This document shows, piece by piece, positions 1 through 11,323 of a stretch of DNA of 53,013 nucleotides (the first letter of the stretch is position 1; each line of letters opens with the position of its first letter). The DNA is from Conoideocrella luteorostrata. Taxonomy: Eukaryota > Ascomycota > Sordariomycetes > Hypocreales > Clavicipitaceae. The translations under genes were made by a program, and so were the position numbers. The stretch covers positions 1-53,013 of the forward strand of contig JASWJB010000311.1 in the NCBI GenBank assembly GCA_032433595.1, given 5' to 3'. The notes beneath the pieces were generated by a model. That model ran no database searches, was not told the origin of the DNA, and was given only the letters and a program-made list of their open reading frames with translations.

Positions 1-2289
1 GGGGTAGATACGTACATTTGTGTAGTAGTCTTTGCATAAAATGTCCAGCGTCCTCCCATAGAATGTAGGCTTGATGTTGTTGAACTTCGTTACATAGGCG
101 TGCTTGATGGCATCAACCAACATCTCACTACCAACCACTATTAAGAAAGGGGACAATGCCTCACCAGACCTCAACCACGACGGCAACACAGTGAAGCTGT
201 GTGGCAAGATCGACGGCGGATGCAACGGCACAGCTATGTTGCCATCATCGTGGGAGGAATCAAACCCTGCGCCAGGCACCGAAAATGCTCCCACTTCAAC
301 AATGTTGCGCATGCCAATGATGAGAAGCATGATCCACAGGTGGAAACGCTCCACAATGTCCGCGCACGTCAGTTGGAAGAGGTTATCCTTCTCGAAGCGC
401 TTGAACACGGTGCTTTTGATCTCGACAAACTGGTTGGACAGGAGGAGTGTGAGTAGCGCGTTAGAATACGAGTTGACGGCTACGTTGAGAGTGATGACTT
501 GGTAGTAGAGTGCGATGGAGTGTAAGCAGTTGTACACCAACGCAAGGGCAAACATGCCCATAGGAAGGAGGATTTTAGATCGGCCTGAAGGGTCTCGCGA
601 GAGAGTTTCGTTGCTGAAGAGGCATTCTAGTATGTCTTGGCCGAGAGCTGAGAGAAGTCGGTCGCCGACTTCGAGAATGTTGTAGATAACGTAGAGCTTG
701 ATGGCGGATTGTGCGCGGATGAAATGGTACATGCGGCTGGCGTCGAGGGACATGAGAGCAACTGAACTGCAAATAATGACGGCCCCCTGGAGCAGGTCTG
801 CCTTGTGGAATGCAGACAAGGCCGAGGGTATTGACTTCGTTCTCCTATGACGAAACGTGCCAGCCTTGGGTCCAGGGTGTCGATTGCTGTTGGGGAGTGA
901 CGAAGCGGGTAACTCATTATGCTCTGCGTGAGGCTCCACCACTCTCGCGTGGTGTAGATGTTCGCGAAGCACAGGGGCAGAAACACCACCTCCATCACTG
1001 GACGGTCCCCGAACACGGCTCCGGCTGCGTGATCGACCATGTTCAGAGACATCACTAGGTCGCCTCGACTGGTTCGTTCGCCCACGCTTCCACATCCTGC
1101 CAAGGCCATTCCGGACATATCCAAAGAGCCACTTGACCTCCTTAGAGACAAGATACCCCCACCACTTCAACAAAACGCCAAAGGCTATTATGAATCGTAT
1201 AGGAAGAATAGTAAATGTATACAACCATGCATCCAAGCACGCCAAAGCACCAAAGTAAAGTGTTCGTTCTAGGTAACCCGGTAATAGTAGCACATTCTTC
1301 AGGCGCTCCAGCTTGGCTGCATATGATTCGTATGGCACATCGTTCAGGTGAGATTGATGTATATACAACGGGCTTGGTCGCTGAGCTGCCAGCTCCAGCT
1401 GCAAGTGCGTAGGCAGAGACATAGGCGGTAGGGGTATCATTGGTGGAATGGGTGACGGCGGGCTGGGACCTATATATCCATGGCTAATATTCTTTCCGGA
1501 GTTTTGATGAGAATTCACAGCCGCTGGGCCAGTCTTTATCCCCGGTGAGTTGGGGAATCCATTGCCCATATCGCCGTTCAAGTTGAGCGGTGACGGTCTC
1601 GAGAGTGGGTTGTATGAATACCGTCTAGGCGAAGCAGGTTGCGATGCAGATTCAATGCGATGATGCTGAGCCCGGGTTGTCGGTGGTGTCGAGACGGTTC
1701 GGGGAGAGCAAGGTCGCTGAGGCTCTTCTCCAATAAGCCAATGTCCATTCGATCCCAGCGGTCTCGCTGAATCGACAGCCAGCCCATTCGTTTGGAGCTT
1801 ATCCAACTGTCTAGGGTCGGGGGACCGGCTCTGAAGATGCTGTCGAAACTGCTCTCGATGGCCAACCATTGCGGCTGCCACCTCTTGATCTATCGAGCGA
1901 CGTTGCGGCACCGGAGCAATGGGCAACGAGTCTGGCGAGCTGGTGAGCTCCCTCATCTCCGCAGCTGTGAGTCGCTGCACGTTGTCATTCGTCCTGTTCG
2001 TAGCACCGCTCGCTCCTCGTTGGCGGGCCTTGATCGTCGACGAAGATGCGCGGGACGGTCGATTTGACGCAGCAACAGAGCTGTCTTCCCCGACAGCTAC
2101 CTCAGGCAGCACGGGAAACTTGGAGCGTCCTCTGCGCATCTCATCCTCCGAAGCGGACGGTTCATCTTGGGCCGTTATAGGCGGCGAAGGGTATCCGCGA
2201 GCTGGGCCGGTGGAAGACGAGGCAGATAGAGGACCCGGTGTCGAGAGCGGCGAGAGACGAGTGTTGATGGGATCCACGGTTGCTGCCAT
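1..2289 (-). CDS. TAPT1/Emp65-family ER membrane protein (3' end outside window)
   Basis: One uninterrupted reading frame of 763 codons starts at the ATG at 2289 and runs off the left edge, so the C-terminus is missing. About the first 300 residues are Pro/Ser/Arg-rich and look disordered. Then comes a membrane region with a hydrophobic run around residues 320-370 (ERTLYFGALACLDAW, LPIRFIIAFGVLLKW). A second Ser/Arg/His-rich linker precedes the block around residues 496-560 with DLLQGAVII, SLDASRMYHFIR, KLYVIYNILEVGDRLLSALGQ. This block is the hallmark of the TAPT1 family (human TAPT1, yeast Emp65). In yeast, Emp65 works with the SUN-like protein Slp1 in the ER membrane, where the pair protects folding of soluble proteins; the same role here is inferred. 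The long N-terminal extension is usual for filamentous fungi. No intron is needed in the part seen. Confidence 0.88.
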   Translation of the reverse strand, partial: MAATVDPINTRLSPLSTPGPLSASSSTGPARGYPSPPITAQDEPSASEDEMRRGRSKFPVLPEVAVGEDSSVAASNRPSRASSSTIKARQRGASGATNRTNDNVQRLTAAEMRELTSSPDSLPIAPVPQRRSIDQEVAAAMVGHREQFRQHLQSRSPDPRQLDKLQTNGLAVDSARPLGSNGHWLIGEEPQRPCSPRTVSTPPTTRAQHHRIESASQPASPRRYSYNPLSRPSPLNLNGDMGNGFPNSPGIKTGPAAVNSHQNSGKNISHGYIGPSPPSPIPPMIPLPPMSLPTHLQLELAAQRPSPLYIHQSHLNDVPYESYAAKLERLKNVLLLPGYLERTLYFGALACLDAWLYTFTILPIRFIIAFGVLLKWWGYLVSKEVKWLFGYVRNGLGRMWKRGRTNQSRRPSDVSEHGRSRSRSRVRGPSSDGGGVSAPVLREHLHHARVVEPHAEHNELPASSLPNSNRHPGPKAGTFRHRRTKSIPSALSAFHKADLLQGAVIICSSVALMSLDASRMYHFIRAQSAIKLYVIYNILEVGDRLLSALGQDILECLFSNETLSRDPSGRSKILLPMGMFALALVYNCLHSIALYYQVITLNVAVNSYSNALLTLLLSNQFVEIKSTVFKRFEKDNLFQLTCADIVERFHLWIMLLIIGMRNIVEVGAFSVPGAGFDSSHDDGNIAVPLHPPSILPHSFTVLPSWLRSGEALSPFLIVVGSEMLVDAIKHAYVTKFNNIKPTFYGRTLDILCKDYYTNVRIYP

Positions 2290-2859
2290 GACCGCGGAGG
2301 TGATTTCATGTCATGGCTTAGGAAGAAACGAAGAAGATAGGACGAACCCCAGCGGAGCGTGGAGGTTAGAGCAGTGGTTGTGCGAAGGAGTCCGGTGTCG
2401 ACCAGCGATGATGCATTGTGGTTTCATCGATATGGCATTCCACTTTTGGCCAGGTTGGCAATTGACGTCAAACCGGACCATGTCCTGCACTAGCCCGTAT
2501 TGTTGGGGGTTGGGGCGCTGCATAGTGGGTTCGAAGCACTATCGTGTGCTGTAAGAACGGAGCCCGGGGCGGAAGACTTATTTCACATCGAAGTCTACGG
2601 AGTACAATCCCATCCATTGCGTTGGATGTACGCCTCTCTCAGCATAGTCATGAGCAGATTTCTGTAGAACCATCTCATCAGATCATTATGTCGCTCGTAA
2701 ACTGTCTAGCATCTGTCGCGCCTGCAGCAATCCGAAGCGATTAGGTTGTCCCCATTCGAAATGAAAATAACACTAATTCTTCGTCTACAATTCACAGCTC
2801 GGCTTCAGCCATTCACATTCTCCCTCCTCCTTCAAAGGCATCACGCAGAAAATGTGAGC
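2290..2859. other. Intergenic: 5' side of TAPT1-like gene, 3' side of hydrolase gene
   Basis: This holds the presumed 5' leader and promoter of the TAPT1-like gene and the 3' flank of the next minus-strand gene. One copy of the dispersed motif, TACGGAGTAC, lies at 2596-2605. No convincing TATA box or further gene was seen. Confidence 0.6.
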
Positions 2860-3913
2860 CTACTCTGCAACCAAGTAGTTATCAAACCAGGCAATGGCCT
2901 GCAAGAAAGCTTGCTCCTTTGCAAACCTCTGCGCCTTGACCTTCATATCACCACGAACAGAAAACCCGTGTTCCACGCCGGAGAACAAGTTGATTTGAAA
3001 CGGCTGTTTTGTGCCCTTGAGAATCTGCTCGGACTTTTGACGCAGTTCTGTAGTAAAAATTGTGTCCGTCTCAGCGGCAGCAATTGATAAAGGCCCAGTA
3101 ATAGCGGCAAGCTCTTCCTCCTCCACGAAGGAAGGATGGCCTGTGTAACCGACGTCGATGCCGCTCTTATAATGACGCACAACATACTATCAGCCCTATA
3201 AGTCAGCCAGCTCGTCTCGTCATACGACTCATGCAAACTCATGCGCGATGATAATCCTTGGGCTGCTCACCTTGCCGCCGAAGCAGTAACCAACGGCACC
3301 CAATTTCGTCACGCCCAGGCCCTTTATGTACTTGATGCCTGCCTCGACAATGGGATCGACGTAAGCTGTAGTGTGGGGGTTTTTCCCATCAGATCCCTCG
3401 TTCAGCCACTTGAAAAGGTCGAAACCCTCAGATCTGTTGAGCTTGACTGGATCGCCGTTGAACAGATCAGGGATGACAGTGATGTAGCCATATTCGGCAA
3501 AGAGATCAGCCATGAGCTGGCTGTTCTGGTAGATGCCGATAACATCAGGAATGTACAAGATCCCGCAGCCATTCTTGGCTTTGCCCTCGGCAGGGGTGGC
3601 GACGTATGCGTCGATTTTGTTATCAATCTTGATCGTCTTGCCCTTTGGCGTGCCCCTGCGATGGTGAGTCAGCTGTATGCGTCGTAGAGCCCCGCGGATG
3701 AAGTCCATCGATGCTCATATTGCCAAAACCGCGCAATTGGATCCAGCACTGCATTTCATTTTTGTTTCTGAAATTCTCAAATGCTAGTCTCGCCCTGCCG
3801 GCTGCGCGTCCTCAAGAAGAAATACAAAACAAGACAAGGACAGCTTGCAAAGGCCAAACATACTCAAACAGGGTGCCAAGGGTGCAGCATCTTGCAGGGG
3901 GGTTGGAAGCCAT
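2860..3913 (-). CDS. Dienelactone hydrolase family protein
   Basis: Three exons on the minus strand: 3913-3864, 3655-3271 and 3186-2860, giving 253 residues, the usual family length. Intron 1 (3863-3656, 208 nt) has a GTATGT donor and splits codon 17. Intron 2 (3270-3187, 84 nt) has GTGAGC and sits right after the nucleophile motif. The start is taken at ATG 3913 because exon 1 reads MASNPPARCCTLGTLF, the N-terminus typical of fungal members, joining in frame to EGTPKGKTIKI. The alpha/beta-hydrolase triad is visible: Cys141 in GYCFGG, Asp186 in ETD and His218 in VEHGF. Classical members open dienelactones in beta-ketoadipate-type aromatic degradation. Fungal paralogues are many and poorly defined, so the substrate is unknown. 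No signal peptide is seen, so it is probably cytosolic. Confidence 0.9.
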
Positions 3914-4770
3914 TGTCAGGGCCGTCTTTCGAAATCCAGGGATACAGGGACAATTCAAGGGCTCAATTCCCAGATACAAAAATCGCTCGAGGCTCTGCAG
4001 TGAAGATGAAGCTGAGGGGAAGAAGCTGTCGGCAAGAAATCATCGGGTGGGTAGGCTTCCCTTCTTATCCTCAAGCTAAGTCGTACGCATTTCTCCGCCT
4101 GCCTGTACGACTATTTTCCCACGAAACACGTCAGCCCCTCCCGAAGTCTTCGGCACTTCGGAATAATTCGTTTCCTGAAATGTCATTATGAATAGTCTCT
4201 TCACGTTTACAATTGTTAAATCCGGGTCATATCAATTATCTCCGGGTCTTCTAGTCAGTCTCGGTGCCGAAGCGGACAAACGATACCCGCTGTTGTCTTC
4301 CGTCCTTGTCGGATAACGACCCATTTAACGAGGGGATAGTTAGTCTACTAGCCGACTTCCAAGAGGACCTTTGTCTTCAATTTTGACTACGCGGCATAAG
4401 GAAGTGATCCCCGGTAGAATTTGTGCGGGACGACTTGTTGCATACTGCGAGACCCTGAACCGTAAAAGGCAGAACCCGAATTGTCAGCATCGCTTAGATT
4501 GTCAGCATCCGGTGTAGACCGCTTTGCGCTATCGGATCCATCCGATGTTCCACGATATTCCGTTCTGTGCGTAGAGTTATGCTTTGCAATCATTTTCTGT
4601 GTCCAGAATGATTCTCAGTCTGCGCCACTTGCTCGTAGTAGGACTATCCACGACCGTGACACAAGAAACGGAGATTTGAAAAAATTGTTAAATTGTACAA
4701 AAAAGTGCATATAGTCATTTGCTTCCATGGGTATCATAAACAACATAGTTTGGTCGAAGCGCAGTGCATT
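3914..4770. other. Intergenic, no gene seen
   Basis: This lies between two minus-strand genes and should hold the hydrolase promoter and the 3' flank of the zinc-finger gene. A 14-bp direct repeat (GATTGTCAGCATCC and a near copy, ATTGTCAGCATC) occurs around 4479-4510. A 68-codon frame on the minus strand (4593-4387) covers it but has no recognisable features. Confidence 0.5.
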
Positions 4771-5583
4771 CTACTTTGTCCGCAAACCCTTTGGTTTTCT
4801 CTTCTTGAACACCACAGTGGCAACTCCGGAGCTGTCACCGTTCTCTTCGGCCTCGAGCTTCACATCAGGCTCTTCTTTCTGGATAGTATCGTCTGGTCTT
4901 CTGGTTGAACAATCCAATTCCTCCTTCACAGCACCCTCTTCGGCTTTGACTTCAGCCTTCACCGTCTCCTCATCCTCCTCACCTGCCTCTCTCTTCAACT
5001 TGACCGTCCCACTCAGCAAGGTGTCGAGCTCCTCGTCCTCCCCCCCGTGTAAATTCTTCGTGTCCCTCCCCCATTTCCTCGGCTTCTTGAACAAACCCCT
5101 CACGGCATCCTGTTCTTCCTTGTCCTCCTCCATCTCATCCCTCTTCCTCACTCCCGTAGCCAGCTTATCCCTCTTATCGCCATCTTCAATCACCCGTGAG
5201 CTTGTGACCGTCCATTCACCAGGCATGGCCATCTCTGGCCGAAAATCACTTGGTATTGAAACACCCAGTTCTACCAGTTGTTCTCGCTGTTTCTTCAACG
5301 CAGATTCTACACTCGTTCCCTGGGATGACCGACCTGCAGAGCCAGCTCGGTCATTTGAAGAGCCCGCCACCACGCCGTTTAGTCGATCGATTTCTCGTCG
5401 CGCTCGTTCTTTTTCGCGCTCTTCTCTTTCATGATTGCGGTGGAGGTCGCGCAGAGATCGTTTGATGGCGTTTTGGTGCTTGGCGGTAGCTTCGTGGTTT
5501 TGGCGCTCGAGTTTGGTGTCGCGGACGTAGGTCGCGCAATGCTTGCACCAATAATTTGGTGATGCTTTCCAATATTCCGTCAT
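4771..5583 (-). CDS. U1-type zinc-finger splicing protein, WBP4/FBP21-like
   Basis: A single exon of 270 residues begins at ATG 5583 (MTEYWKASPNYWCKHC). The frame can be extended 5 codons upstream only with a GTG start, so the ATG is preferred. Residues 13-36 form a U1/matrin-type C2H2 finger: Cys13, Cys16, His30, His36. A basic, coiled-coil-like stretch follows (about residues 40-75, rich in Arg and Glu), then a Ser/Gly-rich linker with REQLVELGVSIPSDF, and an acidic C-terminal half with several EE-K repeats and a basic end (FKKRKPKGLRTK) that could act as a nuclear signal. The N-terminal finger matches WBP4/FBP21-type spliceosomal proteins of the early B complex. The WW domains of human WBP4 are not visible, as is common in fungal members. 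A role in pre-mRNA splicing is inferred from the finger alone. Confidence 0.8.
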   Translation of the reverse strand: MTEYWKASPNYWCKHCATYVRDTKLERQNHEATAKHQNAIKRSLRDLHRNHEREEREKERARREIDRLNGVVAGSSNDRAGSAGRSSQGTSVESALKKQREQLVELGVSIPSDFRPEMAMPGEWTVTSSRVIEDGDKRDKLATGVRKRDEMEEDKEEQDAVRGLFKKPRKWGRDTKNLHGGEDEELDTLLSGTVKLKREAGEEDEETVKAEVKAEEGAVKEELDCSTRRPDDTIQKEEPDVKLEAEENGDSSGVATVVFKKRKPKGLRTK

Positions 5584-6351
5584 CCTCACTGCGGCCACAA
5601 GTAGTTGATGGAAAAATAACAGGGGGTAGAAAAGATGGGGAACAGTTAATATTTCAAGGGCCTCTTGATTACAGGAACTTCATTCAATTTTCCTACAGTG
5701 CGTGGGTAAAGAGTAGAGTAATTTTCTAGTATAAGTAGTTTTCGCGAGGAAAGTCCGACCGTTTCCAATGTATGTAGGACCTATGGAAGAATCCACCTGC
5801 AGCTAGAGAGGATCTGCAGCACGGGCAGTCATGAAAATCCACATGGGCCACCTGAGCAAAAAGTCTATACGGCAATTTATAGAATATCTTTTTAATTTAT
5901 TGTGGTTTTGGTCTTTAGTTGGTCGACTTCCTGAATCAGCAAGACGTGGTGGTGGGACGTGGCACACGTAGCTTGGCGCAGCGCCACATTTAGGGACATT
6001 GCACTTTCTCACCGTGAAGAAACGCGAGATATTAACTATCAAGTTTGAGAATATGTAGCCCAGCGGGCATTCATTCGTATTTGTACTGCATACTACCTAG
6101 TATGTGATTCCTCCTATGTATTACCAATCCGGAATACTCACTACTTCCAGACTTCATTAAGTTCCATATTCGTAAATGCATCAAAAACGCAAGGGAGTGA
6201 ACAACACTCCGCCATTGTCACTGAGGACGTGATTAAAGACCAATTCTCATCACAGACTCCACTGAAACAAATCCAGCTAATCGACATCGCATTTACTCCT
6301 CCATTAAACACGCAAAAGACAAACTACCGCCAACATGACCCAACTTCACTC
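5584..6351. other. Intergenic, no gene seen
   Basis: Presumed promoter of the zinc-finger gene and 3' flank of the PIR gene. The sequence is fairly AT-rich (for example around 5870-5910). Only short frames without recognisable motifs are present. Confidence 0.5.
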
Positions 6352-7506
6352 TTACAAGAGAACGGCACCGAAGAGGGCAACGGCGGCGGCAGCAACACCA
6401 GGGAAGACCTTCTCGGCGGCAGCAGTGACAGTAGGAGGAGAGCTGGTAGGCGCCTGAGGCTGACCGTCAGAGATTTGAGAAACGACAGGACCAGTCTTTG
6501 TGGGAGCCTGGGGCTGGCCATCGGAGATCTGGCTGACAGGTGGTGGCGGGGGAGCAGCAGTCTTGGTGGGAGCCTGGGGCTGACCGTCGGAGATCTGGCT
6601 GACAGGTGGTGGCGGGGGAGCAGCAGTCTTGGTGGGAGCCTGGGGCTGACCGTCGGAGATCTGAGAAACAGGAGGAGGCACAGTAGTAGGTGCCTGAATT
6701 TGGCCATCAGAGATCTGGGAAACCGGGGGAGCAAGAGTAGGACCCTGAGGCTGGCCGTCGGAGATTTGGCTGACGGGGGGAACAGAGGCGCAAGGCGTAG
6801 TGCGGACCTGAACCTGACCGTCGCCGATCTGGCACATGGGAACAGGAACAACGGTGGTGCGGACCTGAGGCTGACCATCGGCAATGACAGTGACGACGGT
6901 GGTCTGAACCATGCTGGTACCAACAGGCTTGGGCTTGTTGCCACCGGGTTGGCCGCCACTGCCGCCATCGCAAGACGCGGCCACGATCTCAATGGGCTCG
7001 CACTGAGCAGCCCAATGGCGGTCGTACAGGTTGTAGAAGTCGCCGGAAAGGCATCGGTAGAAGACAGTTGAGCCACCGAGGGCAAGAGAGCCGTTGTTGC
7101 AAGTAGAGAAACCAGCAGTGTAGATGGCGCCGGCCTGAGCAGGAGCATCAAACTGGAACTGGTAGTTGGAGGCGATGTAACCAGTGCGCTGCTTGGAATC
7201 CAACAAGACACCATCTTTCAGGGTCATGATGAGAGTGCCTTCACCACCGCAAGCGCGCTTCTAAACGAAGTGGTCAGTTATACAGTCCATCTTGTCAACT
7301 CCCACTGATGAGACGAGTTGTCTTACCTGCAGGTCACGCTTCTGGTTGCCCAGAGAGTAGATGGAGACCTGGAATTTGCCATCGCGGGAAGTGCTGCAGC
7401 CATCAGGGGCAGCAGCATCAGGCTTGACGATACCGGTAACGGCGGCACCCTTGTCAGCAACGGCGGAGGCCACAAGGCCGAGGAATGCAACTGCAGAGTA
7501 CTTCAT
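6352..7506 (-). CDS. PIR-repeat cell-wall protein with N-terminal four-Cys domain and hydrophobic C-terminus
   Basis: Two exons, 7506-7327 and 7260-6352, are separated by a 66-nt intron (GTAAGA...TTTAG) and give 362 residues. The first 17 residues are a signal peptide (MKYSAVAFLGLVASAVA). Residues about 30-160 match the Cys-rich domain of yeast Pir proteins (RTGYIASNYQFQF, AGAIYTAGFSTC, NGSLALGG, FYRCLSGDFYNLYD, AAQCEPI). Eight PIR units follow, six of the form SQISDGQ[PI]Q[AG]PT and two diverged (IADGQPQ, CQIGDGQVQ), spaced by Pro/Thr-rich linkers. In yeast, the Gln of the DGQ.Q motif links PIR proteins to beta-1,3-glucan; the same linkage is inferred. The last 20 residues are hydrophobic (FPGVAAAAVALFGAVLL) and resemble a GPI-attachment tail. 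Basic pairs QKRDLQKR are possible Kex2 sites. It is probably a structural wall protein. Confidence 0.9.
6524..6655. repeat. Two identical 66-bp tandem units inside the PIR gene
   Basis: The unit starting GAGATCTGGCTGACAGG recurs at 6524, 6590 and, in changed form, 6656. Two consecutive 66-bp copies differ at most at their edges. Each encodes a 22-residue PIR unit with a TKTAAPPPPP linker. Near identity points to a recent duplication or gene-conversion event. Confidence 0.85.
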
Positions 7507-7569
7507 TATGCTATTTCCAATCTGTTAGTTTTCATGTCCAATGAGTGAAATCTAATGGAATATCATGCA

Positions 7570-7580
7570 AGTATATATAG
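7570..7580 (-). promoter_or_regulatory. Probable TATA box of the PIR cell-wall gene
   Basis: The minus strand reads CTATATATACT here, about 65 nt before the ATG at 7506, a normal position for a strong fungal promoter TATA element. Start-site data are not available. Confidence 0.5.
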
Positions 7581-10546
7581 AAACAGCAAACAGGTGGACA
7601 GTGCGAGGTGTGAAACGGCTGAAACGGCCCGTGTGAATGTCGATCTGGGCAAGTAGGCAGGGTGAGTGAGCCCAAAGTGAGTTGCACGGTACTAACCTTG
7701 ATATTAGGTGAAATTAAGGTGGTGGTTTTGAAAATTCGCACAGAACCAAACTGTAGGTTGTCTTTGTGAGCTGAACCGAACGATAGGCTAATTGTCTCTC
7801 CCAGCGATAGACGGGACAGATCAATTAATGCTGAAGAGTGCAACAATGAGAAGCACTTGTCTGAGCGAGAGTGGCAAGACTGAATGTCGGACGGGTCAGT
7901 GAGCTGGGAAGAGAGAAGAAGAACCGGAGAAGAACGACTGGGAGGGTGTGGCCACAGATATAGTAAGTTCCCCGTCCTGATATGATGGATAATGGCAGGC
8001 TGTTTTTGCCAGGACAACCTCTCACTCCTCAACAACACCAACCACTCCGATCAAGTGTGCCGCGCAAGACTGGGACTGGAAAACTGGATTGACCGGGTCC
8101 ATCCCAAGCCATCCCCAGCAGGATAAACAGACGACGGAGTATGTACATGTATTAGCGCTGGGTACATGCAGGGCCCCTGTGCTGGATGTGACTCCGTTGC
8201 TTGCCCGGCCTAATATCAAGGTGGATATGGTGTTGGTCGATCCACATTTCAAAGATGGGGTGGGCATTTATAATTCTGATGTCCATGGGAATGGCCCGAG
8301 GAGCGGCATGCCGACGGTGCTGCGTGTGGTCAACTGGTACGGAGCACAACATGCCTCGCACAATCGATACCTCCTTCATCCAGTCCCCCCTTTCCAAGAC
8401 ATCATAACCGTGGGGCCAGTCCCCAACTCTCTCCAATACATTCTACATTGTACAGCACCGTACTCCGTACTCTGTAGTTAACTGCTCGAATGCTCAAAGT
8501 TTATTCAAGATGATTCAATCGGCCTGCAACGAGGAACCTAAGTATGGTACTACTAGAAGCAGAACCCTGTATCCCCGCCTCAGAATCTCAAGACGGAGCA
8601 GATGGTTCCATGGCGAACTTGCCAGTACCCACATGGAGGAGCCGAACCAGGCTTGGGCTGGTCGACTCAACCTCAAAGGCGGAGCTCGAAGATGGTGAGA
8701 ATTGTTGGCTGGACAAAGTACCCACGGCCTCTTCCGCACAACTACAAGAATATGGCTGTGACTACTGTTTCAACACATTATCCATCTCTCCCCAAGTTTT
8801 ACAGTTGCAGAGTCCATTTCCAGAGACAGATGAAGTTTCCGGCCACTTAATTTTCAATTTTCGCGTTGCTATACTCCGCGACAAGATTCATACGGCGGAG
8901 TACAGTGACTGCTGATTGTTGTCAGTACCATAGCCGTTTGACCATCATGGGTGCTGTCAAACGCTCTCTGCTGCTAGCGCATGCAATGCGGGCTAGTACT
9001 GGGAAGAGTCCATTAAAAAGGACGACAATAGCTCACCAACATTAGTCCGAGTTTCTGCAGGACTGACAAAAGAAAGGTCTCGCCGTAGCGGGTTCTCTAA
9101 AAATGTCTCATTGACCATGCGAGTTGCGCTCACTGTCTGGGGCGTAAAAGAACATGAATAATACCAGAATCATCTATTTGCGGCACGGCCAAGGCATGGA
9201 AACTGTTTCTGCGACGCGTGATCGGTCCGGCGGCCCCAGAAACTATTGTGTTTCGTGAATATCTTCATGTTGATGCCAAATATTTAAGTAGGCTCGTGAT
9301 CACAGATGCTGTGTGTTGGTGACTACGACGACCCGCAGCATCACCTGCTGTGTAACTGATAATGTCGCGCCAGGCCCAACCAATGCGCCTTGCAGACGGA
9401 GTTTGCTCCCTACAACATTGCGAGCCACAGCCGCCAGACTGTCATTGCTTGCATAAGATCCCCCTTGCTATTACCCTGGTCAATCTCAGCAAAGCCGAGA
9501 AGAAGCTAACCCCATTGTTCCGAACGAGACTGTGCGGGGCCGTCTTGGGAGCTCGATGCCACGATCGCCGAGAATACGATGCCTGCCCCATCATCCGGAG
9601 AAGAGCAGATTGGGCCGTTTTGATGGCGGCAATCCGTGAAGTAGACGTCAATTGCCCCCATAACGCTACATATCCCAACCTCTGGGGGGGAAATATCCAA
9701 CTATTTCTCGTATGCAGCTGTGGTTTTGGGGGAGGGGGGGGTCAAATTGAGGAAATAGGGGGTAATGCACGAAGGATCGTCATTGTCACGTCGCATTTGC
9801 GAGTGGTTGGCTTCTCCAACGGGGCTATTCCAGGCTTAGGGCGAGAAGATGGTGGGCAGACAAAAGTATTGAGTTTGACCCCCAATGCAGTCTGGTTCAT
9901 GGATGGGCGGGTGGTGAGGTCATTAGGCGTAACAATGCCAATCAATCAGAGCTGAGAGCAATGCGATAGTAATATTCTGCATGAAAAAGAAAATGGTGGT
10001 GGCTAGGCAACCAGTAGCAACGACAGTGATAATATGAGGAGGCGTGAGGGGAAATCGTGGCTATGGCTGCACGAATGTCGACACAGACATCCCTTCCAGC
10101 CAACATGCACGAACCGCCGCGCGCACCTCAAGCTTGGGTATGACTGCAGCAGGTGCGAGGGAGGCGACAGCTGCAGATGGACGGGAGGACAGAACGACCT
10201 TCAACAGGGGGCCAGCTGGCAGGCTACTGTCCATGTTTTCGAAAGTCGATCGATTGTTTTCGTGCGTTTTGGTGTGCGGCTTGTGCGGGTGCACATGTGG
10301 AGAACGGACATACAAGAGTGGAGAAGATCGCCTAGCCAGAATTGCCAAGAACGAGCAGGAGCAGGAAAGGGCAGGGCAGCATCATGGGCGGAAAACGGAG
10401 CCGTTGCAGCGGTCCTGTTCAGTGGCTAGGTCGTTCGGCGTCAGTGGTCCCCGGCGGGAACGGAGTCGTTAGCTGGTGATTGTGGCTTGTCATCGAGGCT
10501 CCATGGTGTCAACAGCTAGCACTAGAGCCTGTATCTCCTCTGTCTC

Positions 10547-10581
10547 TACTCCGTACTCCGTACTCCGTACGCCGTACGGAG
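10547..10581. repeat. Tandem TACTCCG array
   Basis: TACTCCG occurs three times in direct tandem, then TACGCCG and TACGGAG, all in 35 bp. It is the longest array of the dispersed motif in the window and ends by inverting its orientation. Confidence 0.8.
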
Positions 10582-11323
10582 AAAGTATTACGATACTAGT
10601 TTAAGTGCAGTGCTAGTTTTCGCACGCCTCTTTCCCCGGTTGACTTAGCCTGATGCCCTCTGGCCTGCCCCTGGCCCGGCCGAAACTGGTCTAGCATGGG
10701 TGAAGCTGGGGCAAGTACCTGGTCAACAAGCGAATCCCAGCCGCCGACTTCCAAGACGAACTATCGACCACACCAGGCTCGACACGAAGGTTGGGCGCTC
10801 CAAACACTCCAGCCGGCTGTAGTCATCGACGAACACTACTCCGTGGCCTCTGAGCAATCCCATCTGTCACTGCCCCAAAGTGTTCCGGCCCTCCTTTACG
10901 TCAGGGGTTGCTCAGCGACAGAATCAGAGCAAGAAATCGAGGTGGTTGGAATATTTGAGGCTTCAGCTTCCGGTGTACGGAGACGTTGATACCGCAGCAG
11001 TACGAATTCTGTCTGTGGAAATAACAAACCACACGGTCAATTTTCAATTGACCGATAGTTATACGAGGTTCTTCGAGAATGGAACTTTCACCTCCCTCCT
11101 TCCTGTCTGCGTGAATTCGGTGTGACAATGACTACGGAGTACTACAAGCTGCCTCCCATTCCAGAGCGACTGTTGTCAACACTGCCAAATATTAGCCCTC
11201 ACTCTTCATCAACTTCCACATTTCTTTTGCTTAAAAATCATCATAAGCTTAATTTTCTCACATATCCGCGAGGTCAGCGTTTCGCCGCATAGTATTGAAT
11301 ATTCCGCCATTCTCCGTTCTACA

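Noticed and set aside
627..1151. 174-codon minus-strand frame within the TAPT1-like gene
   Set aside because: It is out of frame with the open 763-codon reading that carries the conserved TAPT1 motifs.
4387..4593. 68-codon minus-strand frame with DADN repeat
   Set aside because: The repeat comes from a short DNA duplication, and nothing else supports coding.
8544..8915. 123-codon plus-strand frame
   Set aside because: It ends in a degenerate copy of the dispersed motif and shows no domain or splice pattern.
10044..10472. 142-codon plus-strand frame
   Set aside because: No recognised feature, and overlapping frames on both strands are equally long.
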